Shown here piece after piece: positions 48,270 to 59,629 of a DNA stretch of 64,000 nt; within the stretch, counting starts at the first letter, position 1, and each line of letters begins with the position of its first letter. A program made the translations under genes and the position numbers. The DNA comes from Glebionis coronaria (lineage: Eukaryota; Streptophyta; Magnoliopsida; Asterales; Asteraceae), in assembly GCA_025667525.1 (NCBI GenBank), contig CM046878.1, positions 84,402,196 to 84,466,195 of the forward strand, read 5' to 3'. Under the pieces are notes generated by a model. The model was not told the origin of the DNA and did no database searches. It saw only the letters and a program-made list of their open reading frames with translations.

Positions 48270-50452
48270 AATCCCCTACACTTGACCATTGCAATGCATT
48301 AGTTACAAAGCACGTTTACACTTTTCATCATAATCATCCATAGTGGCCTTTATTAAAGAGATAGAAAATTATAAACATTCAAAGTAAAGAAATCAAAAGC
48401 ATACCTTGGGTTTTGGAAATGTCATGAATAATCATCATCCTCAAGTTTTCACTTTCTCCAAACCAAGCTTAAAAACGAGATCATTGTTATTATAAGTTAG
48501 CAAACTAACACGAACTCATGTGGGCCAATTACTCACTTAGACTCCCTTATTCCTAGGGGTATCTCTTATATTTTATTGTTGTCTTGAATGATCACGAGGA
48601 TGCATTTTTGACTTATTTTGATAGTTTATTAGGCTGAAAATAAAGTGCACGATTTAATCAACAGTTAGCTAAAGGACAAAATCTTTTAAAACTGCTTATC
48701 GGGACCTCATAAAGTTCATATCTTGGCATAACTCGCTTCGCGATTTGAGACCTTTCTCGGACCGATATTTGGCAGCAACTTCATACTTCAAACCTTGAGA
48801 GACGTTCATGAAATAATGGTCTTCTCTTCTATTAGAAATTTCTTCACTTGAAGTTTTGAGAGATTCATACTTGGACCAGGACTTCTTCATTTTTCTCCAA
48901 TCTTTATTTTGGACTTTGATATACAACGATCTGCCTCCTTTTTGACTTGGATCTATTTATCCTCTTACCTTGATAGGGTCTTTTCGGATACACTTCTCCA
49001 TGACTTTTAGGGAGTTTTTGCTTTTCGTCGTGTGTCTCGATCCTTCATATTGATTTTTGATAAATGATTCTTCACATCACTTTGGATCTTTAGCAACAAA
49101 ATATAGCCCTCATGCCTTGTTAGGGCCTTTTCGGACTCGCTAATCTTCGCATCCCGCTTCAATAAGTTATGCCTTGGCTATGAACTCTAATCCATACCGA
49201 GCAACTTTTAAACAATCTTGGGCTAGAAGCTAAGTAACTTTTCAAATCGTACAACCTTATTTATTGTAGATAAATTTATTAGCAAGCGATGGGAGAATAG
49301 GCTCATAATTAACTCACATAAATTCATGAAAGAATACCAAACTTATAATTGACTCTATCATCTCTCGTTCTCCACAGTTCAAAATCTCAAGGAATGAGAC
49401 TCGTGGATGCTTAGCCTATTAAATCAAAGTTTTGGGTTTTCGAGTCGCCTATAGGATCTTGCAAATTCTTAGACTTTTTCAAGTTTAGAAATCGCATTTT
49501 AAAGTTCCCTTGATAAACGACTCTCTAGGATCAGTTATAGGAACTTGCGAAAAGTTCTTGTTCTTAACCCGTGAGAGTTAAGACTTTCGCATTTTATAGC
49601 TCCCTATATAAAAGCCTAGCAAAACTTGACTTAAACATGTTAAGGATACTAGCTAGAGTAAACTTAGATAAGTAAACTCGGGTTGAGTCAAAAGATTCAC
49701 AACGTTTGAAAACTAAAAGCACTTTATTAAGCATTTATTCTAATAAGGAAAGAAAATAACTATACAAAGGGAAAACTAATGGGCCAAAATAGATCAAAAA
49801 TTTTAAAAAATGTCGAAAAATTGATTTTCCGGTTAAAATGAGGACAAATACAAGGAAAAGACCACTTAACTTCGATAGAAGTCCCCCCTACACTTAAGAT
49901 AAACATTGTCCTCAATGTTTAAGCATGTGGGAGTAAACTCCCCTACACTTAGGACATTGTGCACGTTGTTTAAATCTCGCTAAGGAAGAGACAACTAAAG
50001 AGATTCCTATTTTAATATTGAGAAAATATAAAATAGTGAATCGAAAAGAGTTTAGGATAGAACCGGGAAGACGGGAACACGGAATCACGGGTCGTCAAGA
50101 ATCATCAAGAGTGGATCATTGAGCGCGAATCCCTGATTATAAGAAGGGAGGAGAGGAAATAGCAAACCAACGGGTCTCCCCTACACTTAGGATAAAGAAA
50201 GCTAAAAGATAGATACATGGGTTGCCTCCCAAGAAGCGCTTGATTTTTGATTACCGAGTCGTGAGCCTGACTCGACCTTGATCATCATAGGAAGAAGCAT
50301 GAAATATATCCACCAGGATCAAAGACATAGTTTTCGTCCATCAAATAGCACAAGCTTAAGGTGAACAAGGCAAGCTAAAGAAGAGTAGGCAAGGTTCCCT
50401 TAAGCAATGATGGAGCACGGTGGAAGCAAGGGTGAAGTGGTGCAAGCATGTC
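48270..50452 (-). other. Element C non-coding region between protease frame and 3' LTR
   Basis: 2.2 kb without a long ORF. The sense strand carries the G-rich hairpin (49929-49942), the AAACATTG/CAATGTTT stem-loop (49901-49920) and a G6 tract (49883-49888). Three blocks are shared with element B (49340-49373, 48541-48606, 48478-48535). The polypurine tract AGTGTAGGGGA lies just inside the LTR (about 48272-48282). Confidence 0.8.
49883..49942 (-). promoter_or_regulatory. Conserved double hairpin plus G6 tract in element C
   Basis: On the minus strand: a GGGAGT/ACTCCC hairpin, then the AAACATTG/CAATGTTT stem with AGGA loop, then 12 bases, then GGGGGG. Same order and spacing as 29499-29561 in element B although the LTRs are unrelated. 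Confidence 0.7.
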
Positions 50453-53400
50453 TTAAATAATTCCAAAGATTTTTTCTTTTATTTCATCAGGTGGATACTG
50501 AGATGGCTGCAGAATATCAATACCGGGGTCGAACACCTTTTCCTTTAAGGGAAAATAGCACTCAGTCTCAGCAGAATGGGAAGAAGATCCGCGAAGAAGC
50601 ACAACCTCGTCCTCAGAAGGGGGACAAAGAGGTGTTAACTCATACGTGCTGAGGATATCGGTGTCGATCGGTTTCTTCTCCTTTGAAAGAATGTTCTTCA
50701 AATACAAAGTAGGATCAAGACGATAATCTTCAAAGTCATAAGGAGGAGCATCACTCTCATGAGGGAAGTATGTGTTGAGAAACGTAGAGAAATATTCCTC
50801 AAATGAGTAATCGTCCAAAGTAGGATCGAGTGATGGCGGAGGATCTTCATCATGTGAAGAATCGCTCGAAAGAGTATCGGCCTCATCAAAATCATCATAT
50901 GTGGGCAGGTCGGGATACTCGGAAGTAAGGTCATCATAATCATCCGAATCTGAGCTAGACTCATCATCATAAGCATCAAAGACCGGTGGAGAATCATAAA
51001 TGGGAGAAGGTTCCATATTGGATAGAGAATCATCCACATCATCTTGAAAAAGTGGATTATCATTGCAAAACTCGAATAGAGGATTGTTGTAGACGACAAA
51101 ATCATCAAGCACATTAATCATATTCACTGATTCTCGTCCATAGGATTTTCTTGTAAGCTTCCCCATTTTAAAAACTTGTGAATCATTCCCGACTCTTAAG
51201 ATTAACTCACCTTCGGCAACATCAACTAGAGCTCGTCCGGTTCTCAAGAATGGCCGACCAAGTATTAAAGGAATACGAGGATCCATTTCATAATCAACAA
51301 CGACAAAGTCGACCGGGAAAGTAAATGTGCCAACTTTGATGAACACATCTTCGGCTATACCAACGGGGTAAGCGAGAGTGCGATTTGCAAGTTCAAGAGT
51401 CATCTTTGTTGGAGTGAGGTCGGGTAATGATAGTGTTTTCCAAACACTCAAAGGCATCAAATTAATACTGGCCCCGAGATCAGCAAGGGCAGTAAATTCT
51501 TCAGTTTTGTTGAAAACGCAAGGCAACACAAAACGACCGGGATCTCCAAGCTTTTCCGGAAGTTCTTTAAGAATAACTGCAGAGCAGTTTTCATTTAAGC
51601 GTGTGTTGGCGAGCTCAATTAACTTCTCCTTCTTGTTAAGCAATTCCTTAAATGCTTTCACAAATTTGGGCATGTGACAAGTGCTTCAAGAAAGCTAATG
51701 TTGAAGTTCATCTAAGAGATCATCTTCACATAGCGTGACACTTCAGAGTCATCCTTGGTTAGCATTTTGGTCTTGCCTAAACGAGAGGATAAGGGATATT
51801 GGGTTTGGGTGGTGAAGATGAAGGCGTAGCAGGTAAAGGTTGAGATGTTGAAGGGTCCTTCCTAGGAACATCGTCATGGCGAGGCGGAGATGGTAATGGT
51901 GCACTAATACTAGGTGTAGGAGGAGTAGGGATAAATGGTGGTGGAGGAGGTGTAGATGATGGGAGTGGGATTGGTGGATCGACATTGGTAATCCTACTAC
52001 GAGTAGTAATAGCACTCACATTTGCTTGCGGATTGGTGACGGTGTTTGAAGGTAGAGAACTCGAAGAAGAAGGTTGAGCGGCGGGAAAGAAACTAGCAAG
52101 CATATTCTTCAAATCATTTGTTTGATTGCTGAAGGAGGATTGAATATTATCTCGAAGCTCGGATCTTATCTCATTTCCTTGCTTGGTAATATCTCCTTTA
52201 AGATTGATAATTTGACTCTGCAGATTCTTGATTTGCTCACATTGGGTTCTCATAATGGCTTCAACATCGGGGTTAATGGGTGGGGCTTGTTGAGCGGGTG
52301 GGTGATAAGGATTAGAAGCACGAGGTGGGATTTGGTTGCTTCTATTGTAGTTGTTGGCGGGGTTTTGGTTTTGAGGAGAAAAACCGGGTGAAAGGTAGTT
52401 GTTGGACCGGTAACTCAGCAAATTTCTATCCCCTTGTTGTCTAGCTTGGTAATTTTCCGGTGAATAATTACCATAAGCTGCATACACATTTTCCGGATTT
52501 CCTTGTGTAGAAGGACAATCGGTGTATGAGTGAGGACCGCCGCATGTTTCACAAGGATTAGCAACCGCTTTAACTTGTTGTTGTTGTTGGTTTGAAGCGA
52601 GAAGCGTGATACTTTTACTCATTTCAGTCATCATGCGGGTGAGTTCGGTCATATCAGGGTTTGCTGAGGTGGAAGAGACATTGACTCTCGGGATGTTCCT
52701 TGAAGAAGCAGAGGAATCCTAGTTTTTGTGGTGGGTAGTCATGTTCTCAATAAGCTCTTTACACTCCTCTGGTCTCCTTTTCATAAATGTGCCACCGGCG
52801 GCTGCATTAATCGTATCACGATCTCGAAAAGTCAAACCGTTGTAGAAAGTATCAATTAAGGTCACAGGGAGCATGTTGTGGTTTGGACAACGATCAATCA
52901 AGACATTATATCTTTCCCAAGCATCAAAAAGAGATTCATCGGGTTCTTGCATGAAACCGCTGATTTGATTGCGAAGGCTCGTGACCATGGATGGTGGAAA
53001 GTAGCGCGACAAAAAGCGTTGAGTCATGTCATCCCAAGTGTGAATAGAATTCTTCGGGAGACGATCAAACCATTTCTCGGCATGATGTGATAAAGTATGT
53101 GGGAATAGTTGTAGGCGAAGAACATCCATTGTGGCACCGGGAAACTTCATGCTTTGAGTGATTGTAATGAACTTGTCGAGGTGTTTGTTGGCATCATCAT
53201 CAGGCAATCCACGGAAAGGATTTGTTTGCACTTGCTGAATCATGTGGTGCTTCAACGAAAACTCCGGAGCGTTGATTTGCATCGGCGCAATCGGTCCTCC
53301 TCGGTCAAACATGGTAGGTTGACAAAGCTCCTCCATGGTCCGAAGACCGGGCTGTGGAAGAACATTGTTGTTATTGTTGAGGTGCGGTGGATTATTGTTG

Positions 53401-53468
53401 TTGACACCTGACATACTTAAATCTTCTTGAGTCTCGGGCTCTTGATAATTAGAAGATCTAGTACGCAT
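50453..53468 (-). pseudogene. Element C gag-protease with acidic C-terminal tail
   Basis: The start is the ATG at 53466-53468 (MRTRSSNYQEPET). The gag core has FPHTLSHHAEKWFDRLP, RFLSRYFPPS and DTFYNGLTFRDRDTINAAAGG. The zinc knuckle CETCGGPHSYTDC (CX2CX3HX4C) is near 52516-52556. Protease carries ALADLGASINLMP (near 51451-51490) and PLILGRPFLR. After the protease comes an Asp/Glu/Ser/Tyr-rich tail of about 200 residues ending in a stop at 50453. A TAG at 52719-52721 interrupts THHKN/DSSAS in the same frame. Frameshifts occur near 51780 and 51675, with a further stop between them. RT, RNase H and integrase are absent. Confidence 0.88.
52719..52721 (-). other. Nonsense codon in element C gag
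   Basis: TAG on the minus strand between THHKN and DSSAS; the same frame is open on both sides. Athila-like gags usually have Trp here, consistent with TGG to TAG. Confidence 0.8.
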
Positions 53469-53700
53469 ACACCTGAAAATGCAAAAGAAAAAGAAACCAA
53501 ACACAAAGACAATATATATACACAATAAAGATAAAATCTTTTTGGATTTTTGAAATTTTTAATTTTTATAGATTTTTATCAATTTTTAATTTTTATGATT
53601 TTTTGAATTTTTTAAGAAAGAAAATAACGCTCACAAGTGAACGGATCCCAAAAAGCAACGCGTCTTTCACAGAAAACCGTTAATCTTTACGAAAAGAGCC

Positions 53701-53713
53701 GGCAGCGGCGCCA
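53701..53713 (-). other. Primer binding site of element C
   Basis: The minus strand reads TGGCGCCGCTGCC two bases from the LTR, the tRNA-Asp type with the same GCTGCC variant as element B. Confidence 0.9.
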
Positions 53714-53715
53714 TT

Positions 53716-55462
53716 TGATAACTAGGCTTTTACCTAATTAAAAAGATTCGTTTAAGTATGTCTCTTCGAATTGAAAAATGGATTTAGTGTGCGACTCAGC
53801 TGTCTTTGGTGATAACAAAAGTGTGTCGTTGTAGTATTTAAAATAAAAGTGCAAAAACAATTAAAGTAAATGACTTAAAAGTAAATCTAAAATTAATTTA
53901 AAGTGAAAGTGTGAGTATTTAAAACCGAGGCTAAAATTAAAAGGCACTAAAAGTAAATAACACAAACTTAAATCTAACTAAGGCAAACTTAAAACGCAAC
54001 TAAAACTAAAGCTTAAACTAAGGCAAGACTAAAACAAATCTAAGGCAAATAAACTTAAAGTGCGACTAAGTAAAAAGGCGGGAAAATTAAAGCTCGAAAT
54101 TAAGAAAATTAAAAACTGAAATGAAAGAAGCTGAAAATTACCCCTATGCGGAATAAACCCTCATCCGGAATAAATACCTATTCGGAATACTGTCACCTAT
54201 CCCGAATAAGTTTCTATTCGGAATAATTGGCCTTACCCGGAATATTCCCCTATGCTGGATAACACCCCTATGCTGAATATAGCCTTATGCTGAATGTTTC
54301 CCTTATGCTGAATATTACCCTTATGTTGAATAAACTCCTATGCGGAATAATTACCCTTATGCGGAATAATCAGTATTCCGCATGGACCACCTAGTAAAAC
54401 CTTGATTTGGAACAATTCTTACTCGGAATGTCCACCCTATGCGGAATATACAATATTCCGAATAGACCACCTGTGAAATGCTTTGTTCGGAATACTGGGG
54501 AGATCAGCACCTGGGAAATACAGTAACAAACACCCCGAAGAACAAGGGAAAGAAATATAGCACGAATTTAATCAAAACAAAGCTAAATCAACCACAAGAT
54601 TAAATCAAACAAACAAATAAACATCTATTAATCATAAGCAATCAATCCAAAACAACAAAACTCACAAAACTAATCAAGATAATCAAAACCCACTTTGATC
54701 AAAATAAGAACATAAGAACATGAACATGAACATAAACAATAAAAATCAAAGATTAAGAAAGGTAGAATGAGAGCTTAACAATAAAGATAAAGATTAACAA
54801 GTATTAAAAGAAAAACTTACTTGAAATTAAATGGTAATTAAGGTGCAAGACAGTATTTAAATTTGAAAAGTATTTAAATGACGGGGTAATTAAAAGTGGA
54901 AGAACTAATTGTCACTATTAGCCAACAAAAATGAAAAGATTAAGAATTAATATATATATAGGGGAGGATTAAGGAATGCTTAGGAAGCTTCCTCCCCTCT
55001 TTCCTTTTCTCTTAATTGCATCATTAGGCCCTTCCTTCTTAATCTCTTTGTTAATTGCACCATTAGTCCTTAAGCCTTTAAATCTTCTTTAATCTTGGAC
55101 TTTAATGACTTTTGGCTCGAGATTTCTTTGAACTCGTCTTTTAATTCTTCAATAAAATAGACTTGAGTTCTTCGGCTTTAAGTAGACTTTCGTCTTTCGA
55201 CTTTTTCTTCGATAAATCTTCAGAATTGGTCTTGGACTTCCGTTCTTTTTGCACTCTTGACTTCTTGACTTCATCTTTCATCTTTTTCTTCAATAAAAGC
55301 CCGTGAATGCCGTGTTTTCTCCACTTTTCACAATTTCGTCCTAAATCACAACAAAAACACAAACCACGCATAATTCTGACATAAAAGACATAAAATACAC
55401 GTTTTGGCTCGGTTCTTATTGTAATTAAGTGGTAAAAAGGATGGGTGTTTACACACCTATCA
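53716..55462 (-). repeat. Element C 5' LTR
   Basis: 1747 bp. It carries the GGAATA array at about 54145-54500. TATATATATA on the minus strand near 54950-54962 is the likely promoter, which places the TATTCCG array downstream of it in sense orientation. Confidence 0.93.
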
Positions 55463-55467
55463 ACTTC
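55463..55467. repeat. Right target-site duplication of element C (ACTTC)
   Basis: Matches 46519-46523 and directly follows the terminal CCTATCA. Confidence 0.95.
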
Positions 55468-55600
55468 TAAGAGTACTTGAAAAGGGAGGATAAGGTCGAG
55501 AAGAAGCTCAACCTCTGGGAAATTTTTGGGCCAAGTATCAAGATGCTGGTGATCTATATAAAACATCGCTCTTCAATATTCATGTTTTTTGCGTCTGAAC
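55468..55600 (+). pseudogene. Unidentified exon-like fragment right of element C
   Basis: One frame gives EYLKREDKVEKKLNLWEIF; after a one-base shift the next gives WAKYQDAGDLYKTSLFNIHVF. This looks like decayed coding sequence. I do not recognise the protein. It was contiguous with 46518 before element C inserted. Confidence 0.35.
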
Positions 55601-56236
55601 ATAGATTTTACCACAACTAAATATCAAAACAGGAAAATAATAGTATTAGGTAGTAACATAATTTTACTTGAAAATGGGTCAAACTGAGATATTTTCACTC
55701 CATAGTTACTGTATATTTATTTGCGTTAAGCACAACCCATACCTTCACCGATAAAGGTTCATTCCGAGTCTCAAGTTCCGATTCTCAAGAATGATCTCTT
55801 TTTTTATTGTTTTCTCCATTGTTCTTCCAGGATGCGTTTGAACTCAGGACCAATGTATGCATAATTGCCAGGTAAGTACAAGAAGATACTCCATTTGTTT
55901 ATGCTAACTGGAATGTCATAAAGTAAGATTTTCCTTGCTAAAATTGTTTCAATTTTAACCTTTTTTCCAACTAAGAGAGTAACTCTATGTAACGATACGT
56001 ATAAAAAATCCATAAGTGTCCCAGGCACCCGCGCAACCCACCTAGCTCCGTCCCTGCTAAGATGTGGCTTGGAAGTTGAGGTTGCTGGCGTAAATGAACC
56101 AAACTTGAATGAATAAACATCAAACAAAGGTATGAAACATATGATATTTTTAAAATATACCAGGATTACAGGTAATGTGTTGTTTTTACTTAATTAGTTG
56201 TTTATCATTTTTTCCATACTAACTGAATTCATTTAG
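55601..56236. other. No recognised gene
   Basis: AT-rich sequence between the exon-like fragment at 55468 and the synthetase exons. An AG splice-acceptor dinucleotide at 56235-56236 ends it. Confidence 0.5.
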
Positions 56237-56455
56237 TTTAAGACGATTCAACGTTTTGACGTTGTTTGTCTCTCAAATTTCTATTTTGATGTTGCCAAAG
56301 ATCGCCTTTATGACCGGTAACTTTTCTCTTATATGATATAATGAAATTTGATTGTTTATGCCAAATTAATTAAATTTGATGGTTCTCTTTCAGTTGTGCT
56401 TCAAGTTTTACAAGGATTCAAAGAGTGATTGCAGCTCATTTTCAAACGGTGTTTT
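56237..56455 (+). pseudogene. Isoleucyl-tRNA synthetase fragment, two exons with intron retained
   Basis: Exon 56237-56316 reads FKTIQRFDVVCLSNFYFDVA then KDRLYD. A GT...AG intron follows at 56317-56393 (77 bases). Exon 56394 onward continues in frame with ASSFTRIQRVIAAHF and reaches a stop soon after. The first exon matches the conserved VELSNFYxDxxKDRLY block of class I isoleucyl-tRNA synthetases, and the second matches the following SFTRRSCQTVLAAH region of the bacterial-type organellar enzyme. The retained intron shows a DNA-level copy, not a retrocopy. Only this short internal piece of the gene is present. Confidence 0.75.
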
Positions 56456-56484
56456 AATTAGTGTGATCATCTATCTATAGGGAG

Positions 56485-56670
56485 ATGGAAGTGCATCGAA
56501 CACCACCACAAGTTGAAATGGAGATTGCAAGAATTATGAAATCAAGGAGGGTACTGAGTCACACTAATTTGGTGTCAGAGATCGTGAACCAACTACTGTT
56601 AAAATCCACGCCAGGCCCTACAATGAAAAAGAAAACTATAGAAAAAGCATTGTTAACTAAGATTATCTAG
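56485..56670 (+). pseudogene. Cullin C-terminal (neddylation domain) fragment
   Basis: The open frame reads VEMEIARIMKSRRVLSHTNL, then VSEIVNQLL and PTMKKKTIEKALL, ending at a TAG. This matches the end of plant cullins, where IVRIMK(S/T)R(K/R)xLxHxxLVxE is the neddylation site and Lys of IMK is the acceptor; that Lys is kept. The usual C-terminal ERDxxxxxxYxYLA is missing and the Ile-rich end is altered. It lies 30 bases after the synthetase piece, on the same strand, although the two genes are unrelated. Confidence 0.72.
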
Positions 56671-57013
56671 AATTGGACAAAAAAAATTTGAGTTTGTGGC
56701 GATTAATATTTCAGTTCTAGGCTCTGCTTACATATGGTTTCTTTTTCTTGCACACTTGAACATAACATTTTATATAACTCACTGTCAGGTTAAAAAACGA
56801 GTTGGTTTTGTCAAAAAAATAATATATGTTCTAAAAACACAGCTTACCTTTATAGGAATCGGTAAATTATACTCCAACAATTGGGTAACAAAATATATGT
56901 TCCAAAAAAACAACTTACCTTTATTAGGAGCGGCCTAACCCAAGCTCTAAATATTTACTTGGAGTACCTAAATAAGTAATGACCGGCCCAAACAGTATAA
57001 TGGTCGTACAATG
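56671..57013. other. No recognised gene
   Basis: AT-rich sequence. A plus-strand ORF (56696-56938) has no recognisable motif. Confidence 0.5.
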
Positions 57014-57015
57014 TA

Positions 57016-57279
57016 CTCCTTCCGTCTCAAATGAATTATCCCGACAAAAAACACACAGTTTAAAAAAAAAGTAATAATTACAACATTCTATTTCTTACTT
57101 TTTCGCAAAATGACAACTATACGCTTATGCAATTAATTAAACTTTTGAATAAACTTTGTAATTTCTAATACGCAATATGGTAAACTTATTAAATCACCCG
57201 CAACTATATTTGGAAGGGGACAATAATTTTGGGACGTCTCAAAATAGAAAGAGAAGGTATAAATTTGAGACGAAGGGAG
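57016..57279. mobile_element. Stowaway-type MITE
   Basis: The ends CTCCTTCCGTCTCAAAT and ATTTGAGACGAAGGGAG are inverted repeats with two mismatches in 17. TA dinucleotides flank both sides (57014-57015, 57280-57281). CTCCxTCCGT ends and TA duplication identify a Tc1/Mariner-derived Stowaway MITE, 264 bp. Confidence 0.9.
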
Positions 57280-58190
57280 TATAATTTGTTGTTAAAGGCG
57301 ATTTTTTTTTTACTTTTTAAGCTATACTAAAAAGATTAAAGTATTTTAACATTTTTTTTGCTTTTAAAGAAAAGCAATATTACAATATATTAAATTGATA
57401 AGATATTATACTCCTGCTCAAAAGGAAAAAAAACAAAATGTTTAGCAATATTTTATTAACTTGCTTCAAGGCTAATTGGTTAGTCGTTTTTGTTACCCAA
57501 AAAGAAAAAATGTGTGTTCCACTGAAGTTGGCAAAAACATACCTGCATTTTTCATCTAATTGTACGATGAACCAACGAAAAGTACGTAAAACCACAAACG
57601 GCCCAATGGTGTTTAAAATGGTGGACTATTAGATAGTCTCATATACTAATGGGCCAGTTTTTGTCGTCTTTCGACATACATTTTATACTAAAAAAATATA
57701 AAGAAAATAGCATCAAAATTTAAATTTTACAAAAATATATATTACATAACTTATAAGTATTCATCAAATTACCGTTAAACAATTAAATTACAAATCTTAA
57801 ATTAAAAAACATCTTATATTTTTGTACACTAAAAAATAAATATATGACCAAACCCATTCATTCAGTGTTACAACTACTAACACTAACAAAAGTTTAAATT
57901 CTTTATGTAAAAACAATTAAAAATAACAAATATATATCAAACTGCAAGCAAATATAACATGTTCTCCAAAAAAAATATTTTCAAAAAATATTTACTAACA
58001 AACACACAATAATCTATGTGTGTACGTAAAAAGATTAACATGGGACATTATCAGTTCGCTGGGTGAGCCAAGCCTAAACGTAATCAAAATTGGCCTCCTT
58101 TAAATAAAAACAGTTAAATCCAATATGTCTAACTGGCATCAAATATAACAAATCGAGTAACAATCTTTCAAAAATAAATTACCGAAACAT
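57280..58190. other. AT-rich sequence leading to the Helitron-like 3' end
   Basis: No supported ORF and no repeats recognised. Confidence 0.5.
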
Positions 58191-58220
58191 ACCCGCCCAT
58201 TGGCCGGGTTACGCAACTAG
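58191..58220 (+). mobile_element. Helitron-type 3' terminus
   Basis: A GC-rich hairpin (ACCCGCC...GGCCGGGT, 58191-58209) is followed seven bases later by CTAG (58217-58220) and then T. Hairpin, short spacer, CTRR and host T is the standard Helitron 3' end. The element would be plus-oriented and run leftward over the gene fragments. I could not fix its 5' TC end. Confidence 0.65.
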
Positions 58221-58260
58221 TTAAACCATAACCTAAAAACTTTTATTCATAAAATAAAAA

Positions 58261-58346
58261 GATACACGGATAATTAAAAAACGATACATGGATAATTAAA
58301 AACGATACACGGACAATTTAAAACGATACACGGATAATTAAAAACC
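58261..58346. repeat. About 22-bp tandem repeat, four units
   Basis: Four units of GATACACGGATAATTAAAAA type, with small variations. Confidence 0.85.
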
Positions 58347-58640
58347 TTAAACATAAAAAAGTTAAGGATTGAAACGTGAATTATATTGCGGGGGACCTTG
58401 CAAAATCTCCCAACAATGAAGATGGTTAAACCGCTTCCTTATTTAGTTTTATGTAAATTATATAACGGTTAGGAGAGTTGGGCCCACATGTTGTAAGAAC
58501 CGAGTAGTTACTTATTGATAATTTGGGTTTTGTGCCTACTTTGGGAGAATTTACACACGCACGGGTCTGTTAGTGGGTGGGAACCCGCGCGTGGTTGTTG
58601 TTCACGTGAAAACTACCCGCAAGTTTTGCTCTCATTCCCT

Positions 58641-58645
58641 CCGGC
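58641..58645. repeat. Left target-site duplication of solo LTR D (CCGGC)
   Basis: CCGGC precedes TGATAGGTGTG and recurs at 60426-60430. Confidence 0.93.
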
Positions 58646-59120
58646 TGATAGGTGTGAAAACACCCATCTTTTCTACCACTTAATTACAATAATAACCAGA
58701 CCAAAACGTGTATTTTATGTCTTTTATGTCGGAGTTATGCGTGGTTTTTGTTTTTGTTGTGATTTAGGACGAAAAGGTGAAAAGTGGAGAAAACACGGGA
58801 ATTCACGGGTATTTAAGGACTTTTATTGAAGAAAAAGATGAAAGACGAAGTCAAGAAGTCAAGAGTGCAAAAAGAACGGAAGTCGAAGACCAATTCTGAA
58901 GATTTATCGAAGAAAAAGTCAAAAGACGGAAGTTTACTTAAAGCCGAGGAACTCAAGTCTTATTTATCGAAGAATTAAAAGACGAGTCCAAAGAAATCCC
59001 GAGCCAAAAGTCATCAAAGTCCAAGATTAACAAAAAGATTAAGAAGGAAGGACTTAAGGGCGCAATTAAGAAGAAAGGAAGGAGGGGAGGAAGCTTCCTC
59101 TAACCATCCCCCTAATCACC

Positions 59121-59128
59121 TATAAATA
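59121..59128 (+). promoter_or_regulatory. TATA box of solo LTR D
   Basis: TATAAATA follows CCTAATCACC, at the position matching the TATATATA box of element C LTRs. The ATTCCGA array begins about 500 bases downstream. Confidence 0.6.
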
Positions 59129-59629
59129 CTTCTCATTTTCATTTCATTTAGTTTGGTTGACTAATCGTGACAATTAGTTATTCCACCTTTACTTTTATGC
59201 ACCTTTATTTACTTGCACCTTTAATTACATGTCTTGCACCTTATTTACCATTTAATTTCAAGTAAGTTTTTCTTTTAATTCTCGCACCTTTACTTTATAT
59301 TGTTGATCTCATTCTACCTTTCTTTAATCTTTGATTTATAAGATTTTTGTCTCGTTTATTTGTTTAAAGATTTCATTTTTATGCTTTTGATTGTTTTAAA
59401 TCATTTATTTTCATAGCTTATTTTGTTTATTTTCGAGTTTATAAAGTTTTTTTAAAAATTGTTTTCGTATAAAAAGTTGTTTTTCTTAAAGCTTATTATT
59501 TTCGTGTTTAAAAAGTCTTCAAATTTCTGTTTATTAGCTTTTTCTTAATCGGTTTACCTTAGGATTTTCGTGGTTTGCTTATTAGAGATATAGCTTATTT
59601 TTCTAGCTTATTTTGTGTACTTTCCTTCG

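Larger units (their letters stand above)
46524..55462 (-). mobile_element. Element C: Athila-like gag-protease retrotransposon lacking RT and integrase
   Basis: LTRs of 1746 and 1747 bp flank the element, starting TGATA and ending TATCA on the plus strand, with TSD ACTTC. The primer site (complement of 53701-53713) is the tRNA-Asp type. On the minus strand gag starts at 53468 and the protease frame ends at 50453; then 2.2 kb of non-coding sequence lead to the 3' LTR. No RT, RNase H or integrase motif occurs between protease and LTR. It must depend on enzymes from another element, such as one like B, with which it shares primer type and 3' non-coding blocks. Confidence 0.93.

Noticed and set aside
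52074..52391. Plus-strand ORFs within element C gag-protease
   Set aside because: Shadows of the minus-strand coding frame, which carries the zinc knuckle and protease motifs.
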